Assembly: GCF_000636015.1 (NCBI RefSeq)
Contig: NZ_JFZJ01000004.1
Span: 1-64,000, forward strand
Reading direction: 5' to 3'
DNA: 64,000 nt
Source: Rhodomicrobium udaipurense JA643
Lineage (GTDB): Bacteria > Pseudomonadota > Alphaproteobacteria > Rhizobiales > Rhodomicrobiaceae
Below are positions 49,079 to 57,384 of this stretch, in pieces; the first letter of the stretch is position 1, and each line of letters starts with the position of its first letter. The notes under the pieces are model-generated. The model worked only from the letters and a program-made list of their open reading frames with translations. It was not told the DNA's origin and did no database searches. The position numbers were made by a program, and so were the translations under genes.

Positions 49079-49632
49079 CGTCAAGACTCTAAAGCGCACG
49101 CCCCTGCAAGGGGCGCTCCGGCCTGATTGGAGCCACGTCACAACGCTTCTTTCCCGTCTATAGAGCTTCGGTTCCAGCTCTCTGAACGCCATATCCTAGT
49201 GCCAGTCTCGGCCCTCGATTGATATTCAAGGCTGAACGCAACCGGTAGATGCGGCGATAGCTGAGTCGGCGGGGTGCGGTCAATCGGCGAAACGCAATAA
49301 AACAGAGGTTAGAGAGTTACGTTATGGCCGTATTGGCAGAAATGCACTCGATTATAACTATTATAAATCGCATTAAACGATGTATTATTGCTGTTTCACC
49401 AATAAAATTTATGGTGGTCATGTATCGCTTCAAATAATCACGACATCTATTGCGCCGATGCAACCCAGGAGCCTCAAGAAGTGTATCCATTGGACATGTT
49501 GCGCAAGCTCGCGGCAAGTCAATCTTCTTAAGTTGACTGGAGGCTCAAGCCAAGGCCCCGGCTACGCTCCTTGCCATAAAGCGAGCGCGGTTCGCGATTG
49601 GCGTGCGCCGCCAACAAAAAGGGAGCCGCTCG
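49079..49632. other. A+T-rich upstream region of the TPR gene, no gene seen
   Basis: Between the broken porin gene and the TPR gene. The segment 49310-49440 is clearly richer in A+T than the surroundings. It includes a near-palindrome CACCAATAAAATTTATGGTG at 49397-49416. No family-like open frame is present. It could be a promoter region or a piece of foreign DNA. Confidence 0.5.
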
Positions 49633-50154
49633 ATGCGTTTTACTGCGGTGGTCTGCGGCGCTCTTGCGCTCGCCGGAACTGTTGCGCATGCTGACGGAGG
49701 CACGGCTTCAGACCTGTGCCAAAGCGCTCTGCGGAAAGCCGCGTTGCCGGAGGCCGTCGCGCTCTGCTCGCGGGCTGTGGACGCGAACCCGGCCGATGCA
49801 CGGGCCCTGACGCACCGGGGCGGCGCATTTCTCGCTCTGGCGCAATTCGAGCGCGCTTATGAGGATCTGGTCCGATCAGCGGCGCTGGACGACGGAAATC
49901 CGCTGACTTTCTACAACCTCGGCGTTTATTTCGACAAGACCAAAAACCCCGAAAAAGCGGTGGAAGCCTATTCGACCGCCATCCGGCTTAGCCCCGGCAA
50001 TCCCGTAGGGTACTACAATCGCGCCAAGGCGTACGAGCGCCTTTGCAGAAGCGGCGAGGCCCTGCGCGATTATCAGAAGATCCGGGAAATTGCCCCGGGG
50101 ATGGCGAGCGCGCGTGCGATCCCGACTTCGGTGGAGGCGTGCTCGTCTAATTGA
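49633..50154 (+). CDS. exported TPR-repeat protein
   Basis: Periplasmic protein of 173 residues. Signal peptide (about 1-20, ending VAHAD), then tandem tetratricopeptide repeats (about 35-150) with ALTHRGGAFLALAQFERAYEDL, FYNLGVYFDKTKNPEKAVEAY and YYNRAKAYERLCRSGEALRDY as repeat cores. TPR scaffolds bind partner proteins; none is indicated. Cysteines near the start and end may form a disulfide. GGGAG is seven bases before the ATG. Similar small TPR proteins are common in Rhizobiales. Confidence 0.8.
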   Translation: MRFTAVVCGALALAGTVAHADGGTASDLCQSALRKAALPEAVALCSRAVDANPADARALTHRGGAFLALAQFERAYEDLVRSAALDDGNPLTFYNLGVYFDKTKNPEKAVEAYSTAIRLSPGNPVGYYNRAKAYERLCRSGEALRDYQKIREIAPGMASARAIPTSVEACSSN

Positions 50155-50182
50155 GTTCGACAGGGATTGGCGCCAGCGCGCC

Positions 50183-50854
50183 CTACTCGGCCGGGACGCT
50201 TGTTTCGTCGGGTGATGGGCGCCGCTTGCGACGATCCTTCGCGCTCGTCCCCTGAACCTTGACCGCGATGATCGTGAACAGCGCCGTAAGCGCAAGCACG
50301 ATAGCGGCGATGACGACCCAGCCTCCGGTGCTCACCTCGCTGAAGTCCCCGACCTCCCGAGCGAAGAAGTAGCCCGGCAGCAGCATGAACGGCACCCACG
50401 CGATGGCGGACGTGACATTCGCGATCTGGAAGGTGAGGTGACGCATCCGCATGATGCCCGCCACCAGCGGAATCGTGGACCGGACCGGGCCGAGAAAACG
50501 GCCGATGAAGATCGAAAGGAACCCATATTTGCGGAAGAAAAGCCGCGCCCGCGCGACGCCTTCCTTTTCGCGGTTGAGCGGCCATCGATGCACCACGCTG
50601 GGGCCGATCCAGCGGCCGAACCAGTAAGTGACGGCATCGCCGAGGCACGCGCCCGCAATGGACCACAAGATGACCGTCGTGGGATCTAGCATGCCCTTTT
50701 GGATAAGACCGCCGGTGAAAAGCATGATCGCCGTGGCGGGAAAGAAAAGACCGACCAGGATCAGGGATTCGCCGAACGCGATGACGGCGAGGATGGGCCC
50801 AGCCAGATCCTTATTCACGAGGATGAATTCCTGGATACTTCCGAGGACGTCCAC
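50183..50854 (-). CDS. DedA-family membrane protein
   Basis: Inner-membrane protein of 223 residues of the DedA (SNARE-associated Golgi) superfamily, thought to move undecaprenyl phosphate or phospholipids between leaflets and to maintain the proton gradient. The amphipathic membrane-embedded hairpin region and the motif GRFLGPVRSTIPLVAG near 120-135 are family signatures, with FGES and FFRKYG around them. The C-terminal tail is basic. It stands alone; its substrate cannot be read from sequence. Confidence 0.9.
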   Translation of the reverse strand: MDVLGSIQEFILVNKDLAGPILAVIAFGESLILVGLFFPATAIMLFTGGLIQKGMLDPTTVILWSIAGACLGDAVTYWFGRWIGPSVVHRWPLNREKEGVARARLFFRKYGFLSIFIGRFLGPVRSTIPLVAGIMRMRHLTFQIANVTSAIAWVPFMLLPGYFFAREVGDFSEVSTGGWVVIAAIVLALTALFTIIAVKVQGTSAKDRRKRRPSPDETSVPAE

Positions 50855-51177
50855 GAAAAACCTTTCTATGCGGCTGACCGGGCGGCTTTAGTTTTGGTCT
50901 GGTGGCGCAGGATACGCCGTTTCTTTGAGCGGCGCCTGGAAACCGGTGCGGCCAACACCCGCTACCCACGAATAGGCCAGCGTTGCGACGTGTGCCAAAC
51001 ACTAAATGGCGAAACGCATCCCTTTCCGCAATTCAAAATGGTTGTACACCGCCACTATAACAGGACGGAACAGTTAAGGTTGTGCTTCGAAGGTCCAAGC
51101 GTCGCTGCGCGGCTGCCGACCGACCGTCCTGCGATGGCCGCATAGGCGCGCCGGCGGTTGCGTGGAGTTGCGGGGCC
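50855..51177. other. region between dedA and recO, no gene seen
   Basis: 323 bases. Nothing protein-like found on either strand. The A+T-richer middle (51020-51085) may carry the dedA promoter. Confidence 0.45.
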
Positions 51178-51903
51178 TCATGTCCTGCGCCGCAGCGCGC
51201 GCGCGAATTCATCCCGCGCCGTGGGCAGCGGCTTGCCACTTTCAGCGAAGACATGCACCGCGAGAAAATGGCCGGTGAGTAGCAGTCCCGCTTCGATCTC
51301 CGCGTCGGACGGCGCGGCCGCGCTGGCCGCGTTCGCAAGAAAGGCGGGCAATGGAAGCAGGCGGTCGGCATAAGGTTCGCCCGCCTCGCGGCAGACCGCC
51401 TGACCGGATTTCGGCGAGACGTAGATGAGGTCGTCCGCGCGCCCCGTCGCGGCGCATGTCGTGAGATTGAGGCCGAAGCCGAGTTCGTTCAGAAAGCGCA
51501 GTTCGAAGCGGATGAAGGCGGCGGAGAAACTTGCGTCGGATGCATGCGCGAGGCAGTCCTGCGCGGCGTCGTACAGAGCGGGGTGCGGATCGCGTTCCGC
51601 CAGAACCTGCAAGAGCGCGGCCAAAGCCGTCATGCCCGCGAGCGCTGACGGATCGTCGAGCGCGTTCGCGGCCGTGGCTCGCGCGAGTTCGACGGTATAG
51701 ACGCCGAGCTGGTCGTCGAGACGGGCGCGCCATTCGACGCCGAGCGTGTTTCCCGTTTGCAGGAGCGGGCGGAGACGGCGGGACCGGCCCCCCTTCACGA
51801 GCCCCTTGGCGCGGCCGTTGGAGCGCGTGAAAATGTCGGCGATGACGCTCGTTTCGCCGTGCGGGCGACCTGCGAGGAAGATGCCGTCGTCAACCCATCT
51901 CAT
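51178..51903 (-). CDS. recO: DNA repair protein RecO
   Basis: Recombination mediator of the RecFOR pathway that loads RecA on SSB-coated DNA. 241 residues. The N-terminal OB domain (MRWVDDGIFLAGRPHGETSVIADIF) and the C-terminal helical part with LRFLNELGFGLNLTTCAATG are characteristic. It follows era on the same strand after 111 bases in the conserved lepB-rnc-era-recO neighbourhood. Confidence 0.94.
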   Translation of the reverse strand: MRWVDDGIFLAGRPHGETSVIADIFTRSNGRAKGLVKGGRSRRLRPLLQTGNTLGVEWRARLDDQLGVYTVELARATAANALDDPSALAGMTALAALLQVLAERDPHPALYDAAQDCLAHASDASFSAAFIRFELRFLNELGFGLNLTTCAATGRADDLIYVSPKSGQAVCREAGEPYADRLLPLPAFLANAASAAAPSDAEIEAGLLLTGHFLAVHVFAESGKPLPTARDEFARALRRRT

Positions 51904-52014
51904 GGCCTACCTATTTCCTGGCCATGCGCGTCGCGAATGTCGACGTCAGCCGCTCGCAAAGCAGCGGATCGCCGGGGAGGCGTTCGCGAGCGTCCGTCGA
52001 AGGCGCGCGGCGCG

Positions 52015-53109
52015 TCATTTCTTGGGGAAATCGAGGCCCATCTCGCGATAGCGTTCGGGATCGTCGGCCCAGTTTTCCCGCACCTTCACGAACAGGAAGA
52101 GATGCACCGGCGTCTCGATGGCCTCTTCGATCTCCTTGCGCGCTTCCATGGAGATATGCTTGATCGCCTGCCCTTTGGCGCCGAGCACGATCTTGCGCTG
52201 GCTTTCACGTTCCACGAAAATCGTCTGCTCGATGCGCACCGCGCCCTTGCGAACGGTTTTCCAACTCGTCGTTTCGACGGTGGAGGAATAGGGGATTTCC
52301 TCGTGCAGCCGGATGAACATTTTCTCGCGTGTGATCTCGGCCGCCCATTGGCGCAGCGGCGCATCCGCGATCTGGTCCTCCGGGAAGAGCCACGGACCAT
52401 AGGGCATGCGCGCGGCGAGAAAGCCTCGCAGATCTTCCACGCCGTCGCCCGAAAGCGCCGAGATCATGAACAGACTCTCAAGCTTGAGCCGCTCGGACGC
52501 CTCGCCCGCGAGCGCCAGCAGCTTCTCCTTGTGGATCTTGTCCACCTTGTTCAGCGCCAGGATGAGCGGGATCTTGAGGTTCGCCGCCTCGTTCACGATG
52601 GGATCGACCGTGTCGTCGAAGCCGCGCGCCGCATCCACCACGAGCACGGCGACATCCGCCTCGCGCGCCTCGGTCCAGGCGGTTTCCACCATCGCGCGAT
52701 CGAGCCGACGCTTCGGCGCGAAGATGCCCGGCGTGTCGACGAGCACGATCTGCGCCTCGCCATCGAGCGCGATGCCACGAACGCGCGTGCGCGTCGTCTG
52801 CGCCTTGTGCGTGACGATGGAGACTTTCGCGCCGACCAGCGCATTGACGAGCGTCGATTTACCCGCGTTCGGCGCGCCGATCACGGCCGCGAAGCCGCAG
52901 CGGCTTCCAGCGCCCGCTGAGGGCCGTTCCCCGCTCTCCGCTACCGGCGCGGGAACCGGCCCACCATCCTCTTCAGACAGGCGCCGACGCTCATACACGG
53001 GCACTTGCGGGCGATCCTGCTCTGTGGCGCCAGTGGTTTCGGCGGCTTCGTCCTCGACATGCTCGTTGTCTTCGAGAGCGTCAGTCTTGTTCTTCTTGTT
53101 CTCAGGCAT
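52015..53109 (-). CDS. era: GTPase Era with N-terminal extension
   Basis: Ribosome-assembly GTPase that binds the 3' end of 16S rRNA. 364 residues, about 65 longer than usual. G1 GAPNAGKS near 79, G2 TTRTRVRG, G3 DTPGI near 125, G4 NKVDK near 188, then the KH domain with GAKGQAIKHI and the C-terminal segment GLDFPKK. The extra N-terminus (about 1-70) is acidic and Pro/Glu-rich, predicted disordered. An alternative internal start would give normal length, but the eight-base overlap with rnc supports the long form. Confidence 0.94.
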   Translation of the reverse strand: MPENKKNKTDALEDNEHVEDEAAETTGATEQDRPQVPVYERRRLSEEDGGPVPAPVAESGERPSAGAGSRCGFAAVIGAPNAGKSTLVNALVGAKVSIVTHKAQTTRTRVRGIALDGEAQIVLVDTPGIFAPKRRLDRAMVETAWTEAREADVAVLVVDAARGFDDTVDPIVNEAANLKIPLILALNKVDKIHKEKLLALAGEASERLKLESLFMISALSGDGVEDLRGFLAARMPYGPWLFPEDQIADAPLRQWAAEITREKMFIRLHEEIPYSSTVETTSWKTVRKGAVRIEQTIFVERESQRKIVLGAKGQAIKHISMEARKEIEEAIETPVHLFLFVKVRENWADDPERYREMGLDFPKK

Positions 53110-53812
53110 GTTCTCGTTCCGGTTGGCCGACGCCTTCGCGCTTTAACAGCGCTTCCGCTGCGGCCTGCTGTGCCTTCTTGAGCGACGAGCCCGTGCCGCG
53201 CTCCGGCTTCAATCCCTGCACCCTGACCTCGACCGTAAAGTTCGGCGCGTGATCGGCTCCGGAACGCTCGACCTCATGATAATCAGGCAAGCCGCGCTTC
53301 TGGCTTTGCGCGAATTCCTGAAGCGCCGTCTTGGCATCGGGGGCGGGCGGCTCGCCTGACGCGATGAACGGCTCCCAGTGGCGATGCACGACTGTTTCCG
53401 CCGCAGCAAAACCGCCGTCGACCGAAATTGCTCCCAGCAGCGCTTCCACGGCGTCGGCGAGAATGACGTCCTTCTTCCGCCCGCCGGACCGCGCCTCGCT
53501 CGGCGCCATGACGAGATGGGGGCCAAGCTCAAGCTTCAACGCCACCTCGGCGCACGTCGTCTTGCAGACGAGCGCGTTGAAATGTCGGGCAAGCTCCACC
53601 TCGCGCGCTTTGGGGAAGCGCTCGAAGAGCAGCGCTGCGATCGAAAGGCCGAGCACCCGGTCGCCCAGAAACTCCAGCCGCTCGTTGTCGCGGCCGCCCT
53701 TTTCGCTGCGCGCACTCGAATGGGTAAGGGCCTCCGCGAGAAGGCCCCGTTCCTGAAATTGATAGCCGAGCGAAGCTTCGAGCTCCTCGACGCGTGGTTT
53801 CTTGATAGGCAA
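53102..53812 (-). CDS. rnc: ribonuclease III
   Basis: Cuts double-stranded RNA; processes rRNA and regulates mRNA. 236 residues: an RNase III domain with signature NERLEFLGDRVL near 43-54 and the second acidic cluster DAVEALLGA near 120, then a double-stranded-RNA-binding domain (about 160-230). The start is a TTG one base after the lepB stop; no ATG or GTG fits. It overlaps era by eight bases. Confidence 0.95.
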   Translation of the reverse strand: MPIKKPRVEELEASLGYQFQERGLLAEALTHSSARSEKGGRDNERLEFLGDRVLGLSIAALLFERFPKAREVELARHFNALVCKTTCAEVALKLELGPHLVMAPSEARSGGRKKDVILADAVEALLGAISVDGGFAAAETVVHRHWEPFIASGEPPAPDAKTALQEFAQSQKRGLPDYHEVERSGADHAPNFTVEVRVQGLKPERGTGSSLKKAQQAAAEALLKREGVGQPEREHA

Positions 53813-53813
53813 C

Positions 53814-54608
53814 TCAGTGAATCACGGTTCCGATCCGCGACCAGCGGATCTCCAGGGGCCAACGCCAAGGGGCGAGCCAGGTCGCGGACTCGTCAAGGGA
53901 GAAGAACAGCACGCGGGCGCGGCCCACGAGGTTTTCCGAAGGAACGTAGCCGATGCCGTTTCCATCGAAGAAGCGGCTGTCGGCGGAATCGTCGCGGTTG
54001 TCGCCGAGGAAAAAGTAGTGCTGCGGCGGCACGACAAACACTTCCGTATCGTCAGCCGCGCCGAACCGGCCGAGACGGCAGGTTTCCGAAAGCTTTTGCG
54101 TCAGATAGCTGCGACCGCTCGGCAGCGTCTCGCGATACTGGTGCACCGTCTGATTCGGCCCGCATTTCGTATCCATCACCGCGTCGGGCGCGCGCTCGCG
54201 CTTCACGCCCTCGCCGTTGACATAGAGTTGCCCGCCAATCAACTGGATGCGGTCGCCGGGCAACCCGACAAGGCGCTTGATGTAATCGGTGGAATTGTCG
54301 CGAGGAGTCTTGAAGACGATGACATCGCCGCGGTCGGGATCGGATGCGAGAATCCGCCCGTTGAACATCCCCGCTCCGAAGGGGAAGGAGTATTTGCTGT
54401 AGCCGTAGCTGTATTTCGAGACGAACAGATAATCGCCGACGAGCAGCGTCGGGATCATGGAGCCGGATGGAATATTGAACGGCTGAAAAAGGAAGATGCG
54501 GATCACGATCGCGATGGCGATGGCCTGAAGAAGGACGACCGCGAGATCGTACGCACTGCTCTCCTTCTTATCCTTCTCTTGGGTCACTTCGGTTTTCACG
54601 CTCATCAT
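53814..54608 (-). CDS. lepB: signal peptidase I
   Basis: Inner-membrane protease that removes signal peptides from exported proteins. 264 residues. One membrane segment (about 20-40) precedes box B with catalytic Ser in IPSGSM near 49 and box D with the general-base Lys in YIKRLVGLPGD near 110. GDNRDDSADSRFFG-type box E is present (GDNRDDSADSR). ATG at 54608 has a weak GGA-rich site upstream; an upstream TTG at 54623 is less likely. First gene of lepB-rnc-era-recO. Confidence 0.95.
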   Translation of the reverse strand: MMSVKTEVTQEKDKKESSAYDLAVVLLQAIAIAIVIRIFLFQPFNIPSGSMIPTLLVGDYLFVSKYSYGYSKYSFPFGAGMFNGRILASDPDRGDVIVFKTPRDNSTDYIKRLVGLPGDRIQLIGGQLYVNGEGVKRERAPDAVMDTKCGPNQTVHQYRETLPSGRSYLTQKLSETCRLGRFGAADDTEVFVVPPQHYFFLGDNRDDSADSRFFDGNGIGYVPSENLVGRARVLFFSLDESATWLAPWRWPLEIRWSRIGTVIH

Positions 54609-55078
54609 TCCGATCCGGTTCAAGTCTGACGTGCTCGCGGCTTATGCGCGAGAACAAAAAGGGATGAGCGCGTTTCAACGCCAGATCGCCGCTGATTATG
54701 GGTGAGCCCGCTCAGCGCCTGATATAGCCGATGTCGCGCCGAAAGCAAGAACGAGGCGCGAATGCGCGCCCGACGAGACGCGCCCCTCCAACCTCTCCTG
54801 CACTGTCCGCAAACCAACCCAAGTATAAGATAAGTTGTAATTTGGGTCATTCATGCTTTCGTACACGTCAAGATTGTTGCAAACACGCAATAGTGGATAA
54901 AATTCATCAATACAATCTTGAGTTACATCGGATTATAAGCCCTAACTACGAGGCGCAGCATGAGATTCGCTGACTGTGAGTTGGATGCATCTGTCTCGTT
55001 GTTTGGAGTGCGCGTGTCATGAGGCTTCAAGGGCCATCATCGCGCGGAGCTGAAACCTGAACAAGACGGGGATTCATA
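54609..55078. other. divergent region lepB / outer-membrane protein gene
   Basis: 470 bases without a supported gene. The right half is A+T-rich and holds a perfect 10-bp inverted repeat (listed separately). A CAAGTATAAGATAAGTTGT stretch at 54820-54838 resembles, with shorter spacing, the repeats before the porin at 27130. Confidence 0.5.
54868..54921. promoter_or_regulatory. perfect 10-bp inverted repeat, arms 44 bp apart
   Basis: TCAAGATTGT (54868-54877) and ACAATCTTGA (54912-54921) are exact reverse complements. Their centres are 44 bp apart, about four helical turns. They lie 158-211 bases before the outer-membrane protein ATG at 55079. A dimeric regulator could bind both arms. Confidence 0.5.
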
Positions 55079-55957
55079 ATGAGAAAATTGAGCGCTCCGC
55101 TTCTGGGCCTTACGCTCACGAGCGCACTGGCCCTTTCGGCGCAAGCGGCGGACGTCTATCGTGGCGGCGGTCTGAAGGACGTTCCCGAGGTCATCCCGGT
55201 GCAAACCTGGACGGGCTTCTATATCGGCGGCAACGTCGGCGGCGCCTTCGTCGACAACAACAACAAGAACCGCTGGTACGACGGCGACGGCCCTTGGCAT
55301 ACCGAGAAGGTGAAGGTCGACCACGAATGGACCAGAGTCACTGTTTACGACGGGAACGACTTCTGGGCCAACCGCAACGGCGATGATTCCTATTTCATCG
55401 GCGGTGTGCAGGCCGGTTTCAACTGGCAGCGCGTGGGTTCGCCGCTGGTTGTGGGTTTCGAAGTTGACGCCGATTTCTCGGATAACGTCGATTATCTCGT
55501 GTCGGCACGCGGCAAGCTCGGCTTCGGCTTCCAGAACGTGCTGCTCTATGCAACGGGCGGCGGCGCATGGATCGGCCTGAACAACGATAACAAGTTCGAC
55601 TATGGCGGCGAGGGCTGGACGAGCGGCTGGGGCGATAATGTGGTGGATCACACCTACACCGTCTCCCGCCGCGACAACGACAAGAACTTCGCGGGTTGGG
55701 TCGTCGGTGGCGGTATCGACTTCAAGCCGGGCACGTTCGGCCTCTTCAACTTCCTCGGCTCGAATGTGAGCTTCGGCGTCCTCGGCCTGTATTACAACTT
55801 CGAGAACGCAAACAACCGTTCCTGGGACGTTTATAACGACAACGGTCAATACTGGCGCTATGGCAATAAGGACGATCTCGACTTCTGGACCGTCACGGCG
55901 CGTCTCAACTGGAACTTCGGTGGCGACTACGCCGTGGCAGCTGTTCCCCTGAAGTAG
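55079..55957 (+). CDS. outer-membrane beta-barrel protein (Omp25/31-like)
   Basis: 292-residue exported barrel of the OmpA-like/Omp25 type found in Rhizobiales. Signal peptide (about 1-23, ending AQAAD), then WTGFYIGGNVGGAF, the standard first strand, VGFEVDADF, GFQNVLLYATGGGAW and a C-terminal strand. The end VAAVPLK differs from the usual terminal aromatic residue. Loops are unusually rich in Asn, Asp and Trp. A terminator follows, so it is monocistronic. The protein at 56256 is a relative. Role probably structural or in permeability. Confidence 0.85.
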   Translation: MRKLSAPLLGLTLTSALALSAQAADVYRGGGLKDVPEVIPVQTWTGFYIGGNVGGAFVDNNNKNRWYDGDGPWHTEKVKVDHEWTRVTVYDGNDFWANRNGDDSYFIGGVQAGFNWQRVGSPLVVGFEVDADFSDNVDYLVSARGKLGFGFQNVLLYATGGGAWIGLNNDNKFDYGGEGWTSGWGDNVVDHTYTVSRRDNDKNFAGWVVGGGIDFKPGTFGLFNFLGSNVSFGVLGLYYNFENANNRSWDVYNDNGQYWRYGNKDDLDFWTVTARLNWNFGGDYAVAAVPLK

Positions 55958-55977
55958 TTTCCGCGCAACGCAAATGG

Positions 55978-56007
55978 AAAGACCGGCACAAACGCCGGTC
56001 TTTTTTT
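55978..56007 (+). terminator. intrinsic terminator of the outer-membrane protein gene
   Basis: AAAGACCGGC (55978-55987) pairs with GCCGGTCTTT (55994-56003) in a perfect 10-bp stem with a 6-base loop, and the T-run continues to 56007. Confidence 0.92.
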
Positions 56008-56154
56008 ATGTGCTAAGGAAGCGTTTCGTTGGCAAATCAGGTTGGAGCTGTTGCAGGGAATCAACAGGCAGTAGGCCCAACTAATTCATAAGCCATTGAA
56101 TTCAAAGGAGTTCAATCTATCCCGGCGCGCGCGAGTACCCGTAAAACGTGTTGC

Positions 56155-56210
56155 GATAGCATTCGCTATCTTGAGTTTAGCGGGCAGCCGTGTAAACACT
56201 TATTGAGTGT
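56155..56210. promoter_or_regulatory. two small palindromes before the second barrel gene
   Basis: GATAGC-attc-GCTATC (56155-56170) is a perfect 6-bp hairpin with a 4-base loop, and ACACT-tattg-AGTGT (56196-56210) a perfect 5-bp pair. Both are within 100 bases of the ATG at 56256, so they may be an operator or a leader RNA structure. Confidence 0.4.
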
Positions 56211-56255
56211 AGCGTTATCATGTCATGCAATCTAGGCGGGATAGGAGTGAGGGTT

Positions 56256-57131
56256 ATGTCTGTTTGTGTTGTGCGGGCGAGTGCGTTGGCAGCCGGTGCG
56301 TTTGCAATCATCGGTTCTGCGAGTGCTGCGGATATTTATGGCGGCGGCGGTTATGGCGGTTATAAGGACGCGCCCATCATTGTGGCAGCGCCCACATGGA
56401 CCGGGTTCTATGTCGGTGGCCATCTCGGCGCGGCGTGGACGAATCTCGAAACCCGGCGGAATACCTATCATGACGGCGACCCGCTTCCCACCGGCGTCAC
56501 GGTCGCTCCATACGATTACAGCACATTCGGTGGAAACGGTCTGAACACAACCGGCGCGTTCGGCGGTGGTCAGTTCGGCTACAACTGGCAGACAGGCGGC
56601 AATTTCGTGCTCGGCATCGAAGTGGATGTCGGCGGCCTTCAGGGCGACAACGAGCGCACGTTCGCCGCCGCGACTTATGACAGTGCTGCTCTGGATGAGA
56701 TTGACCACATCGCGGTCGTGAACGTCAAATCGCAAGGCGGCATCTACGGCGACGTGACGGGCCGCCTTGGCTACGCCTGGGGCAACACGTTGCTCTATCT
56801 GAAAGGTGGCTTTGCGTGGCTTGCCACCGACCTGAAGGTGCGTGCGGCCATCACAGATATCGACGGCGGCACGGCCTACTACAGCCGGAGCTTTGACAAC
56901 ACGCTCACCGGTTGGACGGCTGGCGGCGGCTTGGAATACCAGTTCAACCCGAATTGGACCATGAAAGTCGAGTATCTTCACTTCGACTTCAGCCTCGACG
57001 ACAACAACTGGCGTTGGGATGAAGGCAACAATTGGAAGATATTCAAGGACAACGTGACGGCCGACACCGTGAAGCTCGGCTTCAACTATCGCTTCGTGTC
57101 GTCGCCCGCCGCATACGTTCCGCTGAAGTAG
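56256..57131 (+). CDS. outer-membrane beta-barrel protein, relative of the preceding one
   Basis: 291-residue exported barrel with a signal peptide (about 1-24, ending SASAAD), WTGFYVGGHLGAAWTN as first strand, FVLGIEVDVGGLQG, GRLGYAWGNTLLYLKGGFAW and KLGFNYRF near the end. It closes with YVPLK, like the VPLK end of the protein at 55079. The two share domain layout but differ in loops, so they are old paralogues rather than a recent duplication. GGAG lies nine bases before the ATG. It resembles Omp25/31 of Brucella and Rhizobium. Confidence 0.85.
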   Translation: MSVCVVRASALAAGAFAIIGSASAADIYGGGGYGGYKDAPIIVAAPTWTGFYVGGHLGAAWTNLETRRNTYHDGDPLPTGVTVAPYDYSTFGGNGLNTTGAFGGGQFGYNWQTGGNFVLGIEVDVGGLQGDNERTFAAATYDSAALDEIDHIAVVNVKSQGGIYGDVTGRLGYAWGNTLLYLKGGFAWLATDLKVRAAITDIDGGTAYYSRSFDNTLTGWTAGGGLEYQFNPNWTMKVEYLHFDFSLDDNNWRWDEGNNWKIFKDNVTADTVKLGFNYRFVSSPAAYVPLK

Positions 57132-57184
57132 CACCGGCGTGCCGGTCTCCGACGACTAGGAGCAAGGTGCTCTGTACATGCATA

Positions 57185-57210
57185 AAGCGGAGACCGACGG
57201 GTCTCCGCTT
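57185..57210 (+). terminator. perfect 11-bp hairpin after the second barrel gene
   Basis: AAGCGGAGACC (57185-57195) pairs with GGTCTCCGCTT (57200-57210) around GACG. No T-run follows, so termination, if any, would need another factor. Confidence 0.55.
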
Positions 57211-57384
57211 GTGGTCATGCCGGATGCGAACGTCATACGTGCATCATGAATGTGCCGGGAGCCTAGCAAAAGACCGAAAGGAATAGCAACGCGAGAGTCG
57301 TCCCTTTCAGATTTGTGCGGCGACAGCTTCAAAGGCGATTCGCGTCGCCTGGGACACCAGTGGCGTGCCAGGCGGCGCGAAATT

